DNA of 17,216 bases from an uncultured Oscillospiraceae bacterium (GCA_945876665.1 CAMCPC010000004.1:1-17216); one strand, 5' to 3'. Shown: positions 1-6,956, counted from the first letter of the stretch. Notes: generated by a model not told the origin, from the letters alone. Translations and numbers: made by a program.

Positions 1-197
1 ACGAGGAGCTTGATGACGTTAAGAAGATAAGAAGAAAGAATTATCAGCCTAAGCGCGAGCATGATGCGGAAGTCTTTGAGGAAGAGGACAACAGTGAGGA
101 TTTGGGCGAAACAAAGCAAATCAAACTCAGAGGCGAAAGTGTAAAGTCAAAGGCAAAGGAAATTCTTGGGGATATTTTCCCGTTTAAAGAGGATTAA
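1..197 (+). CDS. 3' end of an unidentified gene, very charged C-terminus
   Basis: An open frame entering from the left edge (first full codon at 3) runs to a TAA at 195-197. The visible 64 residues are dominated by Glu, Asp, Lys and Arg and end in ILGDIFPFKED. A short Lys/Arg-rich patch is followed by an acidic Glu/Asp stretch and then a mixed Lys/Glu region, which suggests a disordered or helical tail. I do not recognise the family from the tail alone. Codon use resembles the neighbours. It is followed by a hairpin (210-238) and then rarA, so it may be the preceding gene of the same transcript or be terminated there. Confidence 0.6.
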   Translation, partial: EELDDVKKIRRKNYQPKREHDAEVFEEEDNSEDLGETKQIKLRGESVKSKAKEILGDIFPFKED

Positions 198-209
198 TAG
201 ATTTAGCGC

Positions 210-238
210 AAGGCTGTCGACAAATTTTCGGCAGCCTT
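210..238 (+). terminator. hairpin between the upstream gene and rarA (weak terminator candidate)
   Basis: A 10-bp stem pairs 210-219 (AAGGCTGTCG) with 229-238 (CGGCAGCCTT), including one T-G wobble, with a 9-nt loop (220-228). The base after the stem is not a clean T run (it reads GTATAATATC), so termination would be weak. The TATAAT at 240-245 sits too near the rarA Shine-Dalgarno (253-258) to be a convincing promoter for rarA. Confidence 0.45.
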
Positions 239-265
239 GTATAATATCATGTGGAGGTGACTGAC

Positions 266-1594
266 ATGGAACAAATAAGCATGTTTGACGACCGCGAAAA
301 AAACGCGCCGCTTGCCAGCCGTCTGCGCCCCGAAACGCTTGACGAATACGTGGGACAGCAGCATTTGGTAGGCAAGGGGAAAATCCTGCGTCAGCTTATT
401 GAGAATGACAATATTTCCTCCATGATATTCTGGGGTCCGCCGGGAGTGGGAAAGACCACCCTTGCCCGAATAATCGCAAAGCAGACAAAGGCGGATTTTG
501 TGGAATTGAGCGCCGTAACAAGCGGCGTTAAGGAAATCAAGGAAATAATGAATAACGCCGAACAGGCGCGGAGAATGGGAATACGCACCATGCTGTTCAC
601 GGACGAAATCCACCGCTTCAACAAGGCGCAGCAGGACGCGTTTCTGCCCTATGTGGAAAAGGGCAGTATTATCCTTGTGGGCGCAACAACGGAAAACCCT
701 TCCTTTGAGCTTAATTCAGCTTTATTGTCGCGGTGCAAGGTGTTTATCCTAAAGGCTTTAGAGGAGGACGACCTTAAGCAAATGCTCCGGCGCGCAATAA
801 AAAGCCCAAAGGGCTTCGGCGACATGAAAATAAATATAGCTGATGAACAGCTTGCGGCTGTGGCGCGGTTTGCCAACGGCGACGCGCGCACTGCGCTCAA
901 TACGCTTGAAATGGCGGTGTTCAACGGAAAAGTCAGTTCCGACGGCAGCGTTGACATAGACGATGAAATTCTGGCGCAGTGCATGAACAGGCGTTCCCTG
1001 ATGTACGATAAGAACGGTGAGGAGCATTATAATCTTATTTCCGCACTGCATAAGTCCATGCGCAACAGTGACCCCGACGCGGCGGTTTACTGGATGAAGC
1101 GTATGCTTTACGGCGGTGAAGACCCGCTGTATATTGCAAGACGGCTTGTGCGCTTTGCCAGCGAGGACGTTGGAATGGCAGACAGCGGCGCCTTGCAGGT
1201 GGCTGTGGCGGCGTATCAGGCGTGCCATTTTCTCGGTATGCCCGAATGTGATGTGCATTTGGCACACGCTGTGGTGTATCTGTCTATGGCGCCCAAATCC
1301 AACGCGCTTTATACGGCGTGTCTGGAATGTAATAAGGATATAAATGAAATGCCTGCCGAGCCTGTGCCGCTGCATATACGCAATGCTCCCACAAAGCTGA
1401 TGAAGGAGCTTGACTACGGCAAGGGATATATTTACGCCCACGACACCGAGGAAAAGCTGACAAAAATGCAGTGTCTGCCTGATAGCCTGTCGGGCAGGCG
1501 GTATTACCGTCCCACAACACAGGGCAGGGAAAAGGCGGTCAAGGAACGGCTTGATAAAATTTTGGAATGGAAAAGGACTAAGGATACAAAATGA
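266..1594 (+). CDS. rarA: Replication-associated recombination protein RarA (MgsA), AAA+ ATPase
   Basis: RarA is a clamp-loader-like AAA+ ATPase that acts at stalled replication forks. From the ATG at 266 the protein has 442 residues, the usual length. Visible motifs are Walker A GPPGVGKTT (about residues 57-65), Walker B/DEAH-like box with the RarA signature DEIHRFNKAQQDAFLP (about 113-128), and the sensor-1 stretch GATTENPSFELNSALLSRC. The C-terminal half carries the family's tetramerisation region (SDPDAAVYWMKRML, ARRLVRFASEDVG). A GTG at 251 is in frame, but GGAGGTGA at 253-260 lies inside that extension and is correctly spaced for the ATG at 266, so I chose 266. The stop overlaps the next gene by 4 bp (ATGA), implying translational coupling with the acetyltransferase. 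Confidence 0.95.
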   Translation: MEQISMFDDREKNAPLASRLRPETLDEYVGQQHLVGKGKILRQLIENDNISSMIFWGPPGVGKTTLARIIAKQTKADFVELSAVTSGVKEIKEIMNNAEQARRMGIRTMLFTDEIHRFNKAQQDAFLPYVEKGSIILVGATTENPSFELNSALLSRCKVFILKALEEDDLKQMLRRAIKSPKGFGDMKINIADEQLAAVARFANGDARTALNTLEMAVFNGKVSSDGSVDIDDEILAQCMNRRSLMYDKNGEEHYNLISALHKSMRNSDPDAAVYWMKRMLYGGEDPLYIARRLVRFASEDVGMADSGALQVAVAAYQACHFLGMPECDVHLAHAVVYLSMAPKSNALYTACLECNKDINEMPAEPVPLHIRNAPTKLMKELDYGKGYIYAHDTEEKLTKMQCLPDSLSGRRYYRPTTQGREKAVKERLDKILEWKRTKDTK

Positions 1595-2082
1595 ACATCA
1601 AAGTAAGAGAATTTACAGATGAGGATATTGCGGCGGCGAACGCAATATGGAATAAGGTCGTAGATGAGGGCGTGGCTTTTCCGCAGGAGGAAACGCTCAA
1701 CGAAAAGACGGGTATGGAATTTTTTAAATCCCAATCCTTTACGGGTATCGCATATGATGAAGCCACAGGCGAAATTGTGGGACTGTATATACTACACCCC
1801 AACAATGTGGGCAGATGCGGTCACATATGCAACGCAAGCTATGCCGTGCGATATGATTTACGGGGAAAGCATATAGGCGAGGCGCTTGTCACGCACTGCA
1901 TGGAGCAGGCGAAAAGGCTTGGCTACGGTGTATTGCAGTTCAATGCCGTTGTTAAAACAAACGAGCCTGCCATGAAGCTTTACAAAAAGCTCGGATTTAC
2001 GCAGCTTGGAGTTATACCCGGCGGCTTCCGCATGAAGGACGGTCATTACGAGGATATTATTCCGCATTATCACGTATTATAG
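1591..2082 (+). CDS. GNAT-family N-acetyltransferase
   Basis: A 163-residue protein of the GNAT fold, which transfers the acetyl group of acetyl-CoA to an amine; the substrate cannot be told from sequence. The acetyl-CoA pyrophosphate-binding motif A appears as LRGKHIGEAL (about residues 90-99, R-G-K-x-I-G), followed by the C-terminal strand and helix pattern NEPAMKLYKKLGFTQLG typical of the family. Length is complete for a single GNAT domain. The ATG overlaps the rarA stop by 4 bp, so it is probably translated by coupling; no separate promoter is seen. It is the YjcF/PhnO-like small cytosolic type; no signal peptide or membrane segment is present. Confidence 0.85.
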   Translation: MNIKVREFTDEDIAAANAIWNKVVDEGVAFPQEETLNEKTGMEFFKSQSFTGIAYDEATGEIVGLYILHPNNVGRCGHICNASYAVRYDLRGKHIGEALVTHCMEQAKRLGYGVLQFNAVVKTNEPAMKLYKKLGFTQLGVIPGGFRMKDGHYEDIIPHYHVL

Positions 2083-2111
2083 AAAAAACGTAACAGGTGA
2101 GGATTTTGGGT

Positions 2112-3113
2112 ATGGATTGTGTATTTCCTTTTATCCGCGGCAAGGTCTGTATGGTTACAGGTGGCGGAGGTTCAATCGGCAGTGAGCTGGTGCGTCAGCT
2201 TGCGCGTATTGGCGCGGAAAAAATCGTAATTATTGATATATACGAAAACGGCGCATATGACGTGAAATGTGAAGTTGGTGATAGGGTTACGGTGGAAATT
2301 GCGTCTGTGCGCGACTATGATAAGATGGATTATATCATGTCGCAGTATAAGCCTGACATTATTTTTCATGCGGCGGCGCATAAGCATGTGCCGTTTATGG
2401 AGCGTAATCCCGAAGAAGCCGTAAAGAACAACATACGCGGCAGCGAAATAATGGCGGAGCTTGCCGAAAAATACGGCGCGGATAATTTTGTGCTGATTTC
2501 CACAGATAAGGCTGTTGAGCCGATAAGCGTCATGGGCGCAAGCAAGCGTATATGTGAAATGCTTGTTTATGAGAGGTCACAGCGCTCACAGCATACTAAA
2601 TTTACAGCGGTACGCTTCGGAAATGTGATTGGCTCAAACGGTTCTGTAATACCGCTTTTTAAAAAGCAGATAGAACGCGGAACGGTTACGGTTACGGATA
2701 AAGAGGTTACGCGCTATTTTATGACAATATCACAGGCGGTTGAACTGGTACTGAATTCTCTTGCAATATCAAATGGCGGTGAGCTTTTTGTGCTTGACAT
2801 GGGTGAAAGTGTAAAAATTCTTGACATTGCCGAAAAGCTTATCCGCGACATTGGCAAAGAACCGTATAAGGACATAAAAATAGAATTTACCGGACTGCGG
2901 CAAGGGGACAAGCTTCACGAAAAGCTGTTTTATGATTTTGAAACTCCTCAGAAAACGCAGTGCGATAAAATACTGCGTGTAAATGGCAGCGCTATAGCGG
3001 GACTTACGTCGGAGATAAAAAAGCTTTACAGAATGGCGGCGGAAAATGACCGCGGCGGAATAACCGAATTGATGATGAAAATTACAGATAAGGATTTAAT
3101 CGGGAGGATTTAA
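2112..3113 (+). CDS. CapD/FlaA1-type nucleotide-sugar 4,6-dehydratase (soluble, short form)
   Basis: An extended-SDR enzyme of the polysaccharide biosynthesis CapD family, which typically converts UDP-GlcNAc to a 4-keto-6-deoxy sugar for surface glycans. From the ATG at 2112 it has 333 residues. Visible are the NAD(P) motif TGGGGSIGS (about 16-24), ISTDKAVEPISVMGASKR (about 129-146) with the Asp-Lys pair at about 132-133, and the highly conserved RFGNVIGSNGSVIPLFKKQI. There are no N-terminal membrane helices, as in FlaA1/PseB. However, the position occupied by Tyr in FlaA1 appears to be Met in VMGASKR, as in the large membrane forms. AGGTGAGG at 2095-2102 supports the ATG at 2112 over the in-frame GTG at 2097. 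No other glycan gene lies in the window, so the pathway is unknown. Confidence 0.85.
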   Translation: MDCVFPFIRGKVCMVTGGGGSIGSELVRQLARIGAEKIVIIDIYENGAYDVKCEVGDRVTVEIASVRDYDKMDYIMSQYKPDIIFHAAAHKHVPFMERNPEEAVKNNIRGSEIMAELAEKYGADNFVLISTDKAVEPISVMGASKRICEMLVYERSQRSQHTKFTAVRFGNVIGSNGSVIPLFKKQIERGTVTVTDKEVTRYFMTISQAVELVLNSLAISNGGELFVLDMGESVKILDIAEKLIRDIGKEPYKDIKIEFTGLRQGDKLHEKLFYDFETPQKTQCDKILRVNGSAIAGLTSEIKKLYRMAAENDRGGITELMMKITDKDLIGRI

Positions 3114-3568
3114 TGGATATACATGAAATTTTACAGACAGCGGGTCAGTATTGCTATCTGGCGCTTACGGCGCTGTGGGAGGGCATACAATGGCTGTGGG
3201 CAGCCATATGCGACTGGGCGTCAAAGCTTCCGATTCCCACCGTACTGAAGCTGTTCAGCAATGATACCGTAAACAAATACCTGTTTTTTTCGGTGGCATT
3301 ATTTTTGCTTATAATGAATATATGGGCATTGTATCTGTTCGGACAGGACAAGGCAAGCGCAAAGCGCAAGCAAAGACGCATACGCGAGGGCAAGTTGCTT
3401 AAGGTGTGCTTTTTCGGCGGCGCAATAGGCGGAATTATAGGCATGAACCTGTTCCGACACAAGACGCTTAAGAAAAAATTTTCCGTTGGAGTGCCGGTTA
3501 TGTTTGTATTGCAGCTGATACTGGATAGCTTTATACTCGGATTTTTGGGCTTCTGGACATTTTTTTAA
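3113..3568 (+). CDS. DUF1294 family membrane protein
   Basis: A 151-residue protein whose second half matches the DUF1294 pattern: a hydrophobic helix (about 58-76), FGQDKASAKRKQRRIREGKLL (the DK-x-A...R-I-x-E signature), a Gly-rich helix GGAIGGIIGMNLFRHKTLKKKF, and a last hydrophobic helix to the C-terminus. Function of DUF1294 is not established. The first 55 residues are Trp-rich and amphipathic and are not part of the usual domain. The start codon overlaps the dehydratase stop by one base, and GGGAGG at 3102-3107 lies inside the preceding gene, so the two are co-translated. The gene ends just before a new promoter, so it is the last of this transcript or is read through into eutS. Confidence 0.8.
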   Translation: MDIHEILQTAGQYCYLALTALWEGIQWLWAAICDWASKLPIPTVLKLFSNDTVNKYLFFSVALFLLIMNIWALYLFGQDKASAKRKQRRIREGKLLKVCFFGGAIGGIIGMNLFRHKTLKKKFSVGVPVMFVLQLILDSFILGFLGFWTFF

Positions 3569-3595
3569 AAAGGTATGGAAATTTTGATTGAAATA

Positions 3596-3604
3596 TGATA
3601 TAAT
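3596..3604 (+). promoter_or_regulatory. Extended -10 promoter for eutS-eutP
   Basis: TGATATAAT at 3596-3604 matches an extended -10 element (TGnTATAAT) exactly. There is no good -35 box, which is tolerable for this promoter class. The expected transcription start (about 3611) lies before the Shine-Dalgarno at 3624-3630 and the GTG at 3639, so it also argues against the longer reading frame that begins at 3588. Confidence 0.6.
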
Positions 3605-3638
3605 AGCAGAAAGATGTATCGGAAAGGAAGATACGGCA

Positions 3639-4016
3639 GTGGAATTAAAAGATATTTTATCAACGGACGATAAATTGAGAATAATTCAGGAGCTTGTACC
3701 CGGTAAGCAGATTACCCTTGCGCACGTAATTGCAAGTCCTGACCCTATTTTATATACAAAGCTCGGACTTAATCCGGAAATAGACTTCGGAAGAAGCGCA
3801 ATCGGAATACTTACCATGAGCCCTGCCGAAACGGCGATTATTGCGGCTGACATTGCTACAAAGACATCAAATGTCGATTTGAGCTTTGTTGACCGTTTCA
3901 GCGGCACGCTTATAATTACGGGTATGGTTGCGGACGTGGAAACGTCCTTGCGTTCAATCATGGATTATTCGGAGCAAACGCTTAAATTCACAGTCTGCGA
4001 GTTAACAAAGACATGA
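3639..4016 (+). CDS. eutS: EutS/PduU-type bacterial microcompartment shell protein
   Basis: EutS forms hexameric shell tiles of ethanolamine-type microcompartments and has a circularly permuted BMC domain. The sequence carries the family signature RIIQELVPGKQITLAHVIASP, then IGILTMSPAETAIIAADIATK and DRFSGTLIITG, and ends VCELTKT like EutS. The frame is open from 3588 (TTG), but that extension overlaps the promoter; the GTG at 3639 is preceded by AAGGAAG at 3624-3630 and gives 125 residues, slightly longer than the roughly 110-residue norm. The stop overlaps eutP by 4 bp (ATGA). No ethanolamine lyase, aldehyde dehydrogenase or other shell gene is within the window, so this pair is either an outlier of a system encoded elsewhere or has another use. 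Confidence 0.88.
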   Translation: MELKDILSTDDKLRIIQELVPGKQITLAHVIASPDPILYTKLGLNPEIDFGRSAIGILTMSPAETAIIAADIATKTSNVDLSFVDRFSGTLIITGMVADVETSLRSIMDYSEQTLKFTVCELTKT

Positions 4017-4486
4017 AAAAGATAATACTTGTAGGGCGCAGTGAGTGCGGCAAGACCACGCTTACACAGGCGCTGAAGGGTGAGAAGATACATTATCACA
4101 AGACACAGTATGTCAATCGTTTTGATGTGATAATAGATACGCCCGGTGAATACATACAGACTAAAAATCTCGGCAATGCGCTTGCCATGTATACGTTCGA
4201 ATCGGACGTGGTAGGTCTGCTTATAAGTGCGCGCGAGCCTTATTCGCTTTATCCGCCGTGCGTAACGCCTGTCTGCAACAGACCTGTTATCGGTATTGTT
4301 ACACAGATTAACCAAGAGGGCGCAGATCCTGACAGGGCGGAAAGATGGCTTCGTCTTGCGGGGTGTGAAACAGTGTTTCGTGTGGATTCCAAAACGGGCG
4401 AGGGTGTATGGAGAATAATTGATTATCTACGTGAAGACGGCGACGTTTTGCCGTGGGATAATGAGGAAAATAAAGAGGATATATAA
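4013..4486 (+). CDS. eutP: EutP/PduV-type small GTPase
   Basis: A 157-residue P-loop protein of the EutP/PduV family, which accompanies microcompartment operons; a role in compartment positioning and, for EutP, acetate kinase activity have been reported. Visible are the P-loop GRSECGKTTLTQAL at the N-terminus (about 8-21), the family-typical HYHKTQYV, the switch/Walker B region IDTPGEYIQTKNLGNAL, NRPVIGIVTQIN where the G4 motif (usually TKAD) has become TQIN, and a C-terminal VDSKTGEGVWRIIDYLRE. Complete in length. Translationally coupled to eutS by a 4-bp overlap and followed at once by a terminator, so these two genes form a closed unit. Confidence 0.88.
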   Translation: MKKIILVGRSECGKTTLTQALKGEKIHYHKTQYVNRFDVIIDTPGEYIQTKNLGNALAMYTFESDVVGLLISAREPYSLYPPCVTPVCNRPVIGIVTQINQEGADPDRAERWLRLAGCETVFRVDSKTGEGVWRIIDYLREDGDVLPWDNEENKEDI

Positions 4487-4515
4487 GGGGACTACTGTTG
4501 CGGTAGTCCTTGTTT
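4487..4515 (+). terminator. Rho-independent terminator after eutP
   Basis: A 9-bp stem pairs GGACTACTG (4489-4497) with CGGTAGTCC (4501-4509), with a TTG loop and one T-G pair, followed by TTGTTT. It starts directly after the eutP stop. The T tract is imperfect, and no promoter is evident before larB, so some read-through into larB is likely. Confidence 0.75.
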
Positions 4516-4541
4516 AATAAACGGACAAAAGAGGTAGGAAT

Positions 4542-5294
4542 ATGGAACAGAAGGAGTTAAAAGCTCTTTTAAAGGGCATAGCTGACGGGAAAATATCGGT
4601 TGATGACGCTATGCTGAAATTTAAATCAATGCCCTTTGAAGACATCGGCTTTGCAAAGCTCGACCACCATCGCGGCATACGACAGGGCGCAGCCGAGGTT
4701 ATTTACGGAGCGGGAAAGACGGCGGAGCAAATCGGAGAAATCGCCGCAAAAATGCTTGATGCGGGACAAAAGACAGTGATTATAACGCGTATAGACGCCG
4801 AAAAAGCAGAGGCGGTAAAGAAAAAAGTGCCTCTTGAATATTACGAAACAGGCAGTATAGGAATTGCGGGTGAAATGCCGGAGGCAGAAACAAAAACAAG
4901 CATTGTCATTGCTACAGGCGGTACAAGCGATATACCTGTTGCGGAGGAAGCGGCTGTTACGGCGCAGGCGCTCGGAAACAGGGTGACACGGCTGTATGAC
5001 GTGGGTGTTGCCGGAATACACCGCCTGTTTGCGCATTCCGAGGAAATTATGAGCGCAAGGGTTATAATAGCCATTGCCGGTATGGAGGGCGCGCTTGCAA
5101 GCGTTATAGGCGGCATGACGGATTGTCCTGTTATAGCCGTGCCGACAAGTGTGGGCTACGGAGCTTCCTTCGGCGGAATTTCTGCTCTGCTGTCCATGCT
5201 TAATTCCTGTGCAAGCGGAGTGAGCGTTGTAAACATAGATAACGGCTTCGGCGCGGGATATTTGGCAAGTATGATTAATAAAATAGGCGTGTGA
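4542..5294 (+). CDS. larB: LarB, pyridinium-3,5-biscarboxylic acid mononucleotide synthase (nickel-pincer cofactor)
   Basis: LarB carboxylates and hydrolyses nicotinate adenine dinucleotide, the first step of the nickel-pincer nucleotide cofactor of lactate racemase and related LarA enzymes. The 250-residue protein matches the family across its length. It has an N-terminal helical part with LDHHRGIRQGAAEVIYGAGKT, then a PurE-like domain with IVIATGGTSDIPVAEEAA, VGVAGIHRLF, AIAGMEGALASVIGG and VPTSVGYGASFGG. Cys223 in NSCASG corresponds to the Cys that binds the substrate covalently in characterised LarB. The SD-like GAGGTAGG lies before the ATG. The stop codon is supplied by the start of the repeat at 5290. 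larC follows; larE and larA are not in the window. Confidence 0.93.
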   Translation: MEQKELKALLKGIADGKISVDDAMLKFKSMPFEDIGFAKLDHHRGIRQGAAEVIYGAGKTAEQIGEIAAKMLDAGQKTVIITRIDAEKAEAVKKKVPLEYYETGSIGIAGEMPEAETKTSIVIATGGTSDIPVAEEAAVTAQALGNRVTRLYDVGVAGIHRLFAHSEEIMSARVIIAIAGMEGALASVIGGMTDCPVIAVPTSVGYGASFGGISALLSMLNSCASGVSVVNIDNGFGAGYLASMINKIGV

Positions 5295-5386
5295 AAAATA
5301 AGCGGCGCATCTTACCCTTTATCGGAGCTTGAAGTATATGTATACGTCGGCGCTCCTCAAAAGGGCAATCTGCTTGCTTCTTTTCC
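5290..5386 (+). repeat. Structured intercistronic element, copy 1 (larB/larC)
   Basis: The element begins TGTGAAAAATAAGCGGCGCA, includes the larB TGA stop (5292-5294) and ends CTTGCTTCTTTTCC. It folds into one long interrupted stem: 5293-5298 with 5381-5385; AAGC 5300-5303 with GCTT 5376-5379; GCA 5307-5309 with TGC 5371-5373; CCCTTT 5315-5320 with AAAGGG 5360-5365; GGAGC 5324-5328 with GCTCC 5352-5356; and an apical GTAT/ATAC hairpin. The first 47 and last 31 bases are almost identical to copy 2 at 14690-14806 (two differences in each block). It is not a terminator: no T run follows. Confidence 0.85.
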
Positions 5387-5401
5387 ACACTATGATTTGT
5401 A

Positions 5402-5418
5402 CCGCCGCAGTGCGGCGG
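5402..5418 (+). promoter_or_regulatory. GC-rich hairpin directly before the larC ribosome binding site
   Basis: CCGCCGCAGTGCGGCGG is a near-perfect palindrome: 7 bp with an AGT triloop, all G-C pairs. Its 3' end touches the larC Shine-Dalgarno (AAAGGAG, 5419-5424) without covering it. It is not part of the copied block of the adjacent repeat. It may tune larC translation or protect the downstream message; neither is shown. Confidence 0.5.
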
Positions 5419-5431
5419 AAAGGAGTTAAAC

Positions 5432-6661
5432 GTGAAAACACTTTATTTTGAATGTAATATGGGCGCGGCAGGTGATATGATAATGTCGGCGCTGTTGGAG
5501 CTTCACCCACATCCCGACAGCTTTATGGAAAGGCTGAACGGACTGGGTATACCAAATGTGACCTTTAAGAAAAGCACATCTGTAAAGTGCGGAATAAGCG
5601 GCACTCATGTGGAGGTGGCTGTGGGCGGAACGGTTGAAAATGAGCATATGCACGAACACGGACATCACCACGAGCATGAACATCACCATGAACACGGACA
5701 CAGCCATGAACATCATCACGAACACGAACATCATCACACAGGCATGAGCGAGATTGAACATATTATAGGGCATTTGGACATTCCCGAAAGGGTGAAAAAT
5801 GATGCGATTGGTGTATATAAGCTTATCGCGGAGGCGGAAAGCCATGCGCACGGCTGTGAGATAAGTGAAATACATTTCCACGAGGTCGGCACAATGGACG
5901 CTGTGGCGGACGTTGTGGGAACGTGTCTTTTGATTAATGAGCTTAATGTAGACAGGATAATTGCATCGCCGATAAATGTCGGAAGCGGACAGGTCAGATG
6001 CGCGCATGGTATACTGCCTGTTCCTGCGCCTGCTACGGCGCATATACTGGGCGGTGTGCCGATTTACAGCAATGATATACAAGGTGAGCTTTGCACACCG
6101 ACAGGCGCGGCAATTTTAAAATATTTCTCGCAGGAGTTTTCGACAATGCCCGTTATGAAGATTTCCAAAATCGGATACGGCATGGGCAGCAAGGATTTCG
6201 AAGCGGCAAACTGCGTAAGGGTAATGCTTGGCGAAACGCAGGATAAAAGTGACACTGTGTCGGAGCTGTGCTGCAATCTGGATGATATGACGGGTGAAGC
6301 AATCGGCTTTGCGATTGACAGACTTTTTGATGCGGGCGCGCTGGACGTGTTCACAACTCCGATTGGTATGAAAAAGAACCGCCCCGGAATTTTGCTTACC
6401 TGCATCTGCCGCGAAAATCAGCGCGATGAAATGCTCGGCTTGATTTTTAAACACACGTCCACTATCGGCGTGCGCGAGTATATTACCAATCGTTATACGC
6501 TTGATAGGACAATTGAAACCACACATACACAATTCGGTGATGTACGCGTGAAACGGTCTACGGGTTGGGGTGTTTCAAAGATAAAGGCTGAATATGATGA
6601 TATGGAAAAAATAGCAAGGGAGAATAATATTTCGATTTCGGATATTGAGATTAATCAGTAA
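5432..6661 (+). CDS. larC: LarC, nickel insertion enzyme of the nickel-pincer cofactor pathway
   Basis: LarC is the CTP-dependent cyclometallase that inserts nickel into pyridinium-3,5-bisthiocarboxylic acid mononucleotide. The 409-residue product begins with the family's YFECNMGAAGDMIMSALLEL and carries HEVGTMDAVADVVGTCLLI, INVGSGQVRCAHGILPVPAPAT, and in the C-terminal domain ETQDKSDTVSELCCNLDDMTGEAIGFA and IGMKKNRPGILLTC. Residues about 72-102 are a run of His and Glu, probably a nickel reservoir. In Lactiplantibacillus plantarum LarC is made by a programmed frameshift; here it is one uninterrupted frame. The start is GTG, with AAAGGAG at 5419-5424. Separated from larB by a repeat and a GC-rich hairpin; a terminator follows immediately. 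Confidence 0.93.
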   Translation: MKTLYFECNMGAAGDMIMSALLELHPHPDSFMERLNGLGIPNVTFKKSTSVKCGISGTHVEVAVGGTVENEHMHEHGHHHEHEHHHEHGHSHEHHHEHEHHHTGMSEIEHIIGHLDIPERVKNDAIGVYKLIAEAESHAHGCEISEIHFHEVGTMDAVADVVGTCLLINELNVDRIIASPINVGSGQVRCAHGILPVPAPATAHILGGVPIYSNDIQGELCTPTGAAILKYFSQEFSTMPVMKISKIGYGMGSKDFEAANCVRVMLGETQDKSDTVSELCCNLDDMTGEAIGFAIDRLFDAGALDVFTTPIGMKKNRPGILLTCICRENQRDEMLGLIFKHTSTIGVREYITNRYTLDRTIETTHTQFGDVRVKRSTGWGVSKIKAEYDDMEKIARENNISISDIEINQ

Positions 6662-6689
6662 AAGGATTGTCATCTGACAGTCCTTTTTT
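6660..6689 (+). terminator. Rho-independent terminator after larC
   Basis: AAAGGATTGTCA (6661-6672) pairs with TGACAGTCCTTT (6675-6686) through about 12 bp with one T-G wobble and a tight loop, followed by a run of six T (6684-6689). It begins at the larC stop codon and closes the larB-larC unit. Confidence 0.9.
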
Positions 6690-6729
6690 ATATAGGAAAA
6701 AGTTTAAAAAATTTTCATATATGTATTTA

Positions 6730-6758
6730 TTGACAAAATGTGAAAATAATACTATAAT
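6730..6758 (+). promoter_or_regulatory. Consensus sigma-A promoter of the sulfate leader/sbp unit
   Basis: TTGACA (6730-6735), a 17-bp spacer and TATAAT (6753-6758): a perfect match to the vegetative consensus. Transcription would start near 6765, leaving a leader of about 190 nt before the sbp start, which contains the Cys-rich ORF at 6836-6904. Confidence 0.9.
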
Positions 6759-6835
6759 TTGAACATATCAAAATGGAAGTAATCATATAGAAAAAGTATG
6801 AAATAAATCTTTCATTGAGATTGGAGGAATTCAAA

Positions 6836-6904
6836 ATGAAAAGAAGAAAAAATTGTAACATCTTTTATGTATCCGCCGGAGGCAAAATGTGTTGTTGTAT
6901 GTGA
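6836..6904 (+). CDS. 22-codon Cys-rich leader peptide, candidate cysteine-sensing upstream ORF
   Basis: ATG at 6836 with a very strong Shine-Dalgarno (GGAGG, 6822-6826) opens a frame of 22 codons ending in TGA at 6902. The peptide has four Cys: one at position 7 and three consecutive TGT codons (6890-6898) just before the final Met and stop. It lies between a consensus promoter and the sulfate-binding protein gene. Poly-Cys upstream ORFs that sense Cys-tRNA are known from mycobacterial sulfur operons, and a similar role is inferred here. Bases 6866-6874 (TATGTATCC) can pair with 6946-6953 (GGTACATA), which covers part of the sbp Shine-Dalgarno. No clear intrinsic terminator is visible, so translational control is more likely than transcription attenuation. 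Confidence 0.65.
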   Translation: MKRRKNCNIFYVSAGGKMCCCM

Positions 6905-6956
6905 CATCTGAGCCGAGGAAATATATAAATTATTATTAAGAAAGAGGTACATAATT

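Noticed and set aside
758..1441. 227-codon minus-strand frame opposite rarA
   Set aside because: Fully overlaps a confidently identified gene, has no Shine-Dalgarno and shows no recognisable domain.
3690..3712. AAGCAGATTACCCTT resembles the reverse complement of the repeat's right end
   Set aside because: It encodes the conserved GKQITLA of EutS and has no flanking structure, so the match is chance.
5640..5740. Short tandem repeat or CRISPR-like array in the CAT/CAC/GAA-rich stretch
   Set aside because: It is an in-frame His/Glu-rich metal-binding segment inside larC, with no spacer-repeat structure.
5426..6082. Long minus-strand frame opposite larC with runs of Met, Phe and Val resembling a membrane protein
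   Set aside because: It is the antisense shadow of the His/Glu-rich codons (CAT/CAC/GAA) of larC, which read as Met, Val and Phe backwards; it has no ribosome binding site or family match.
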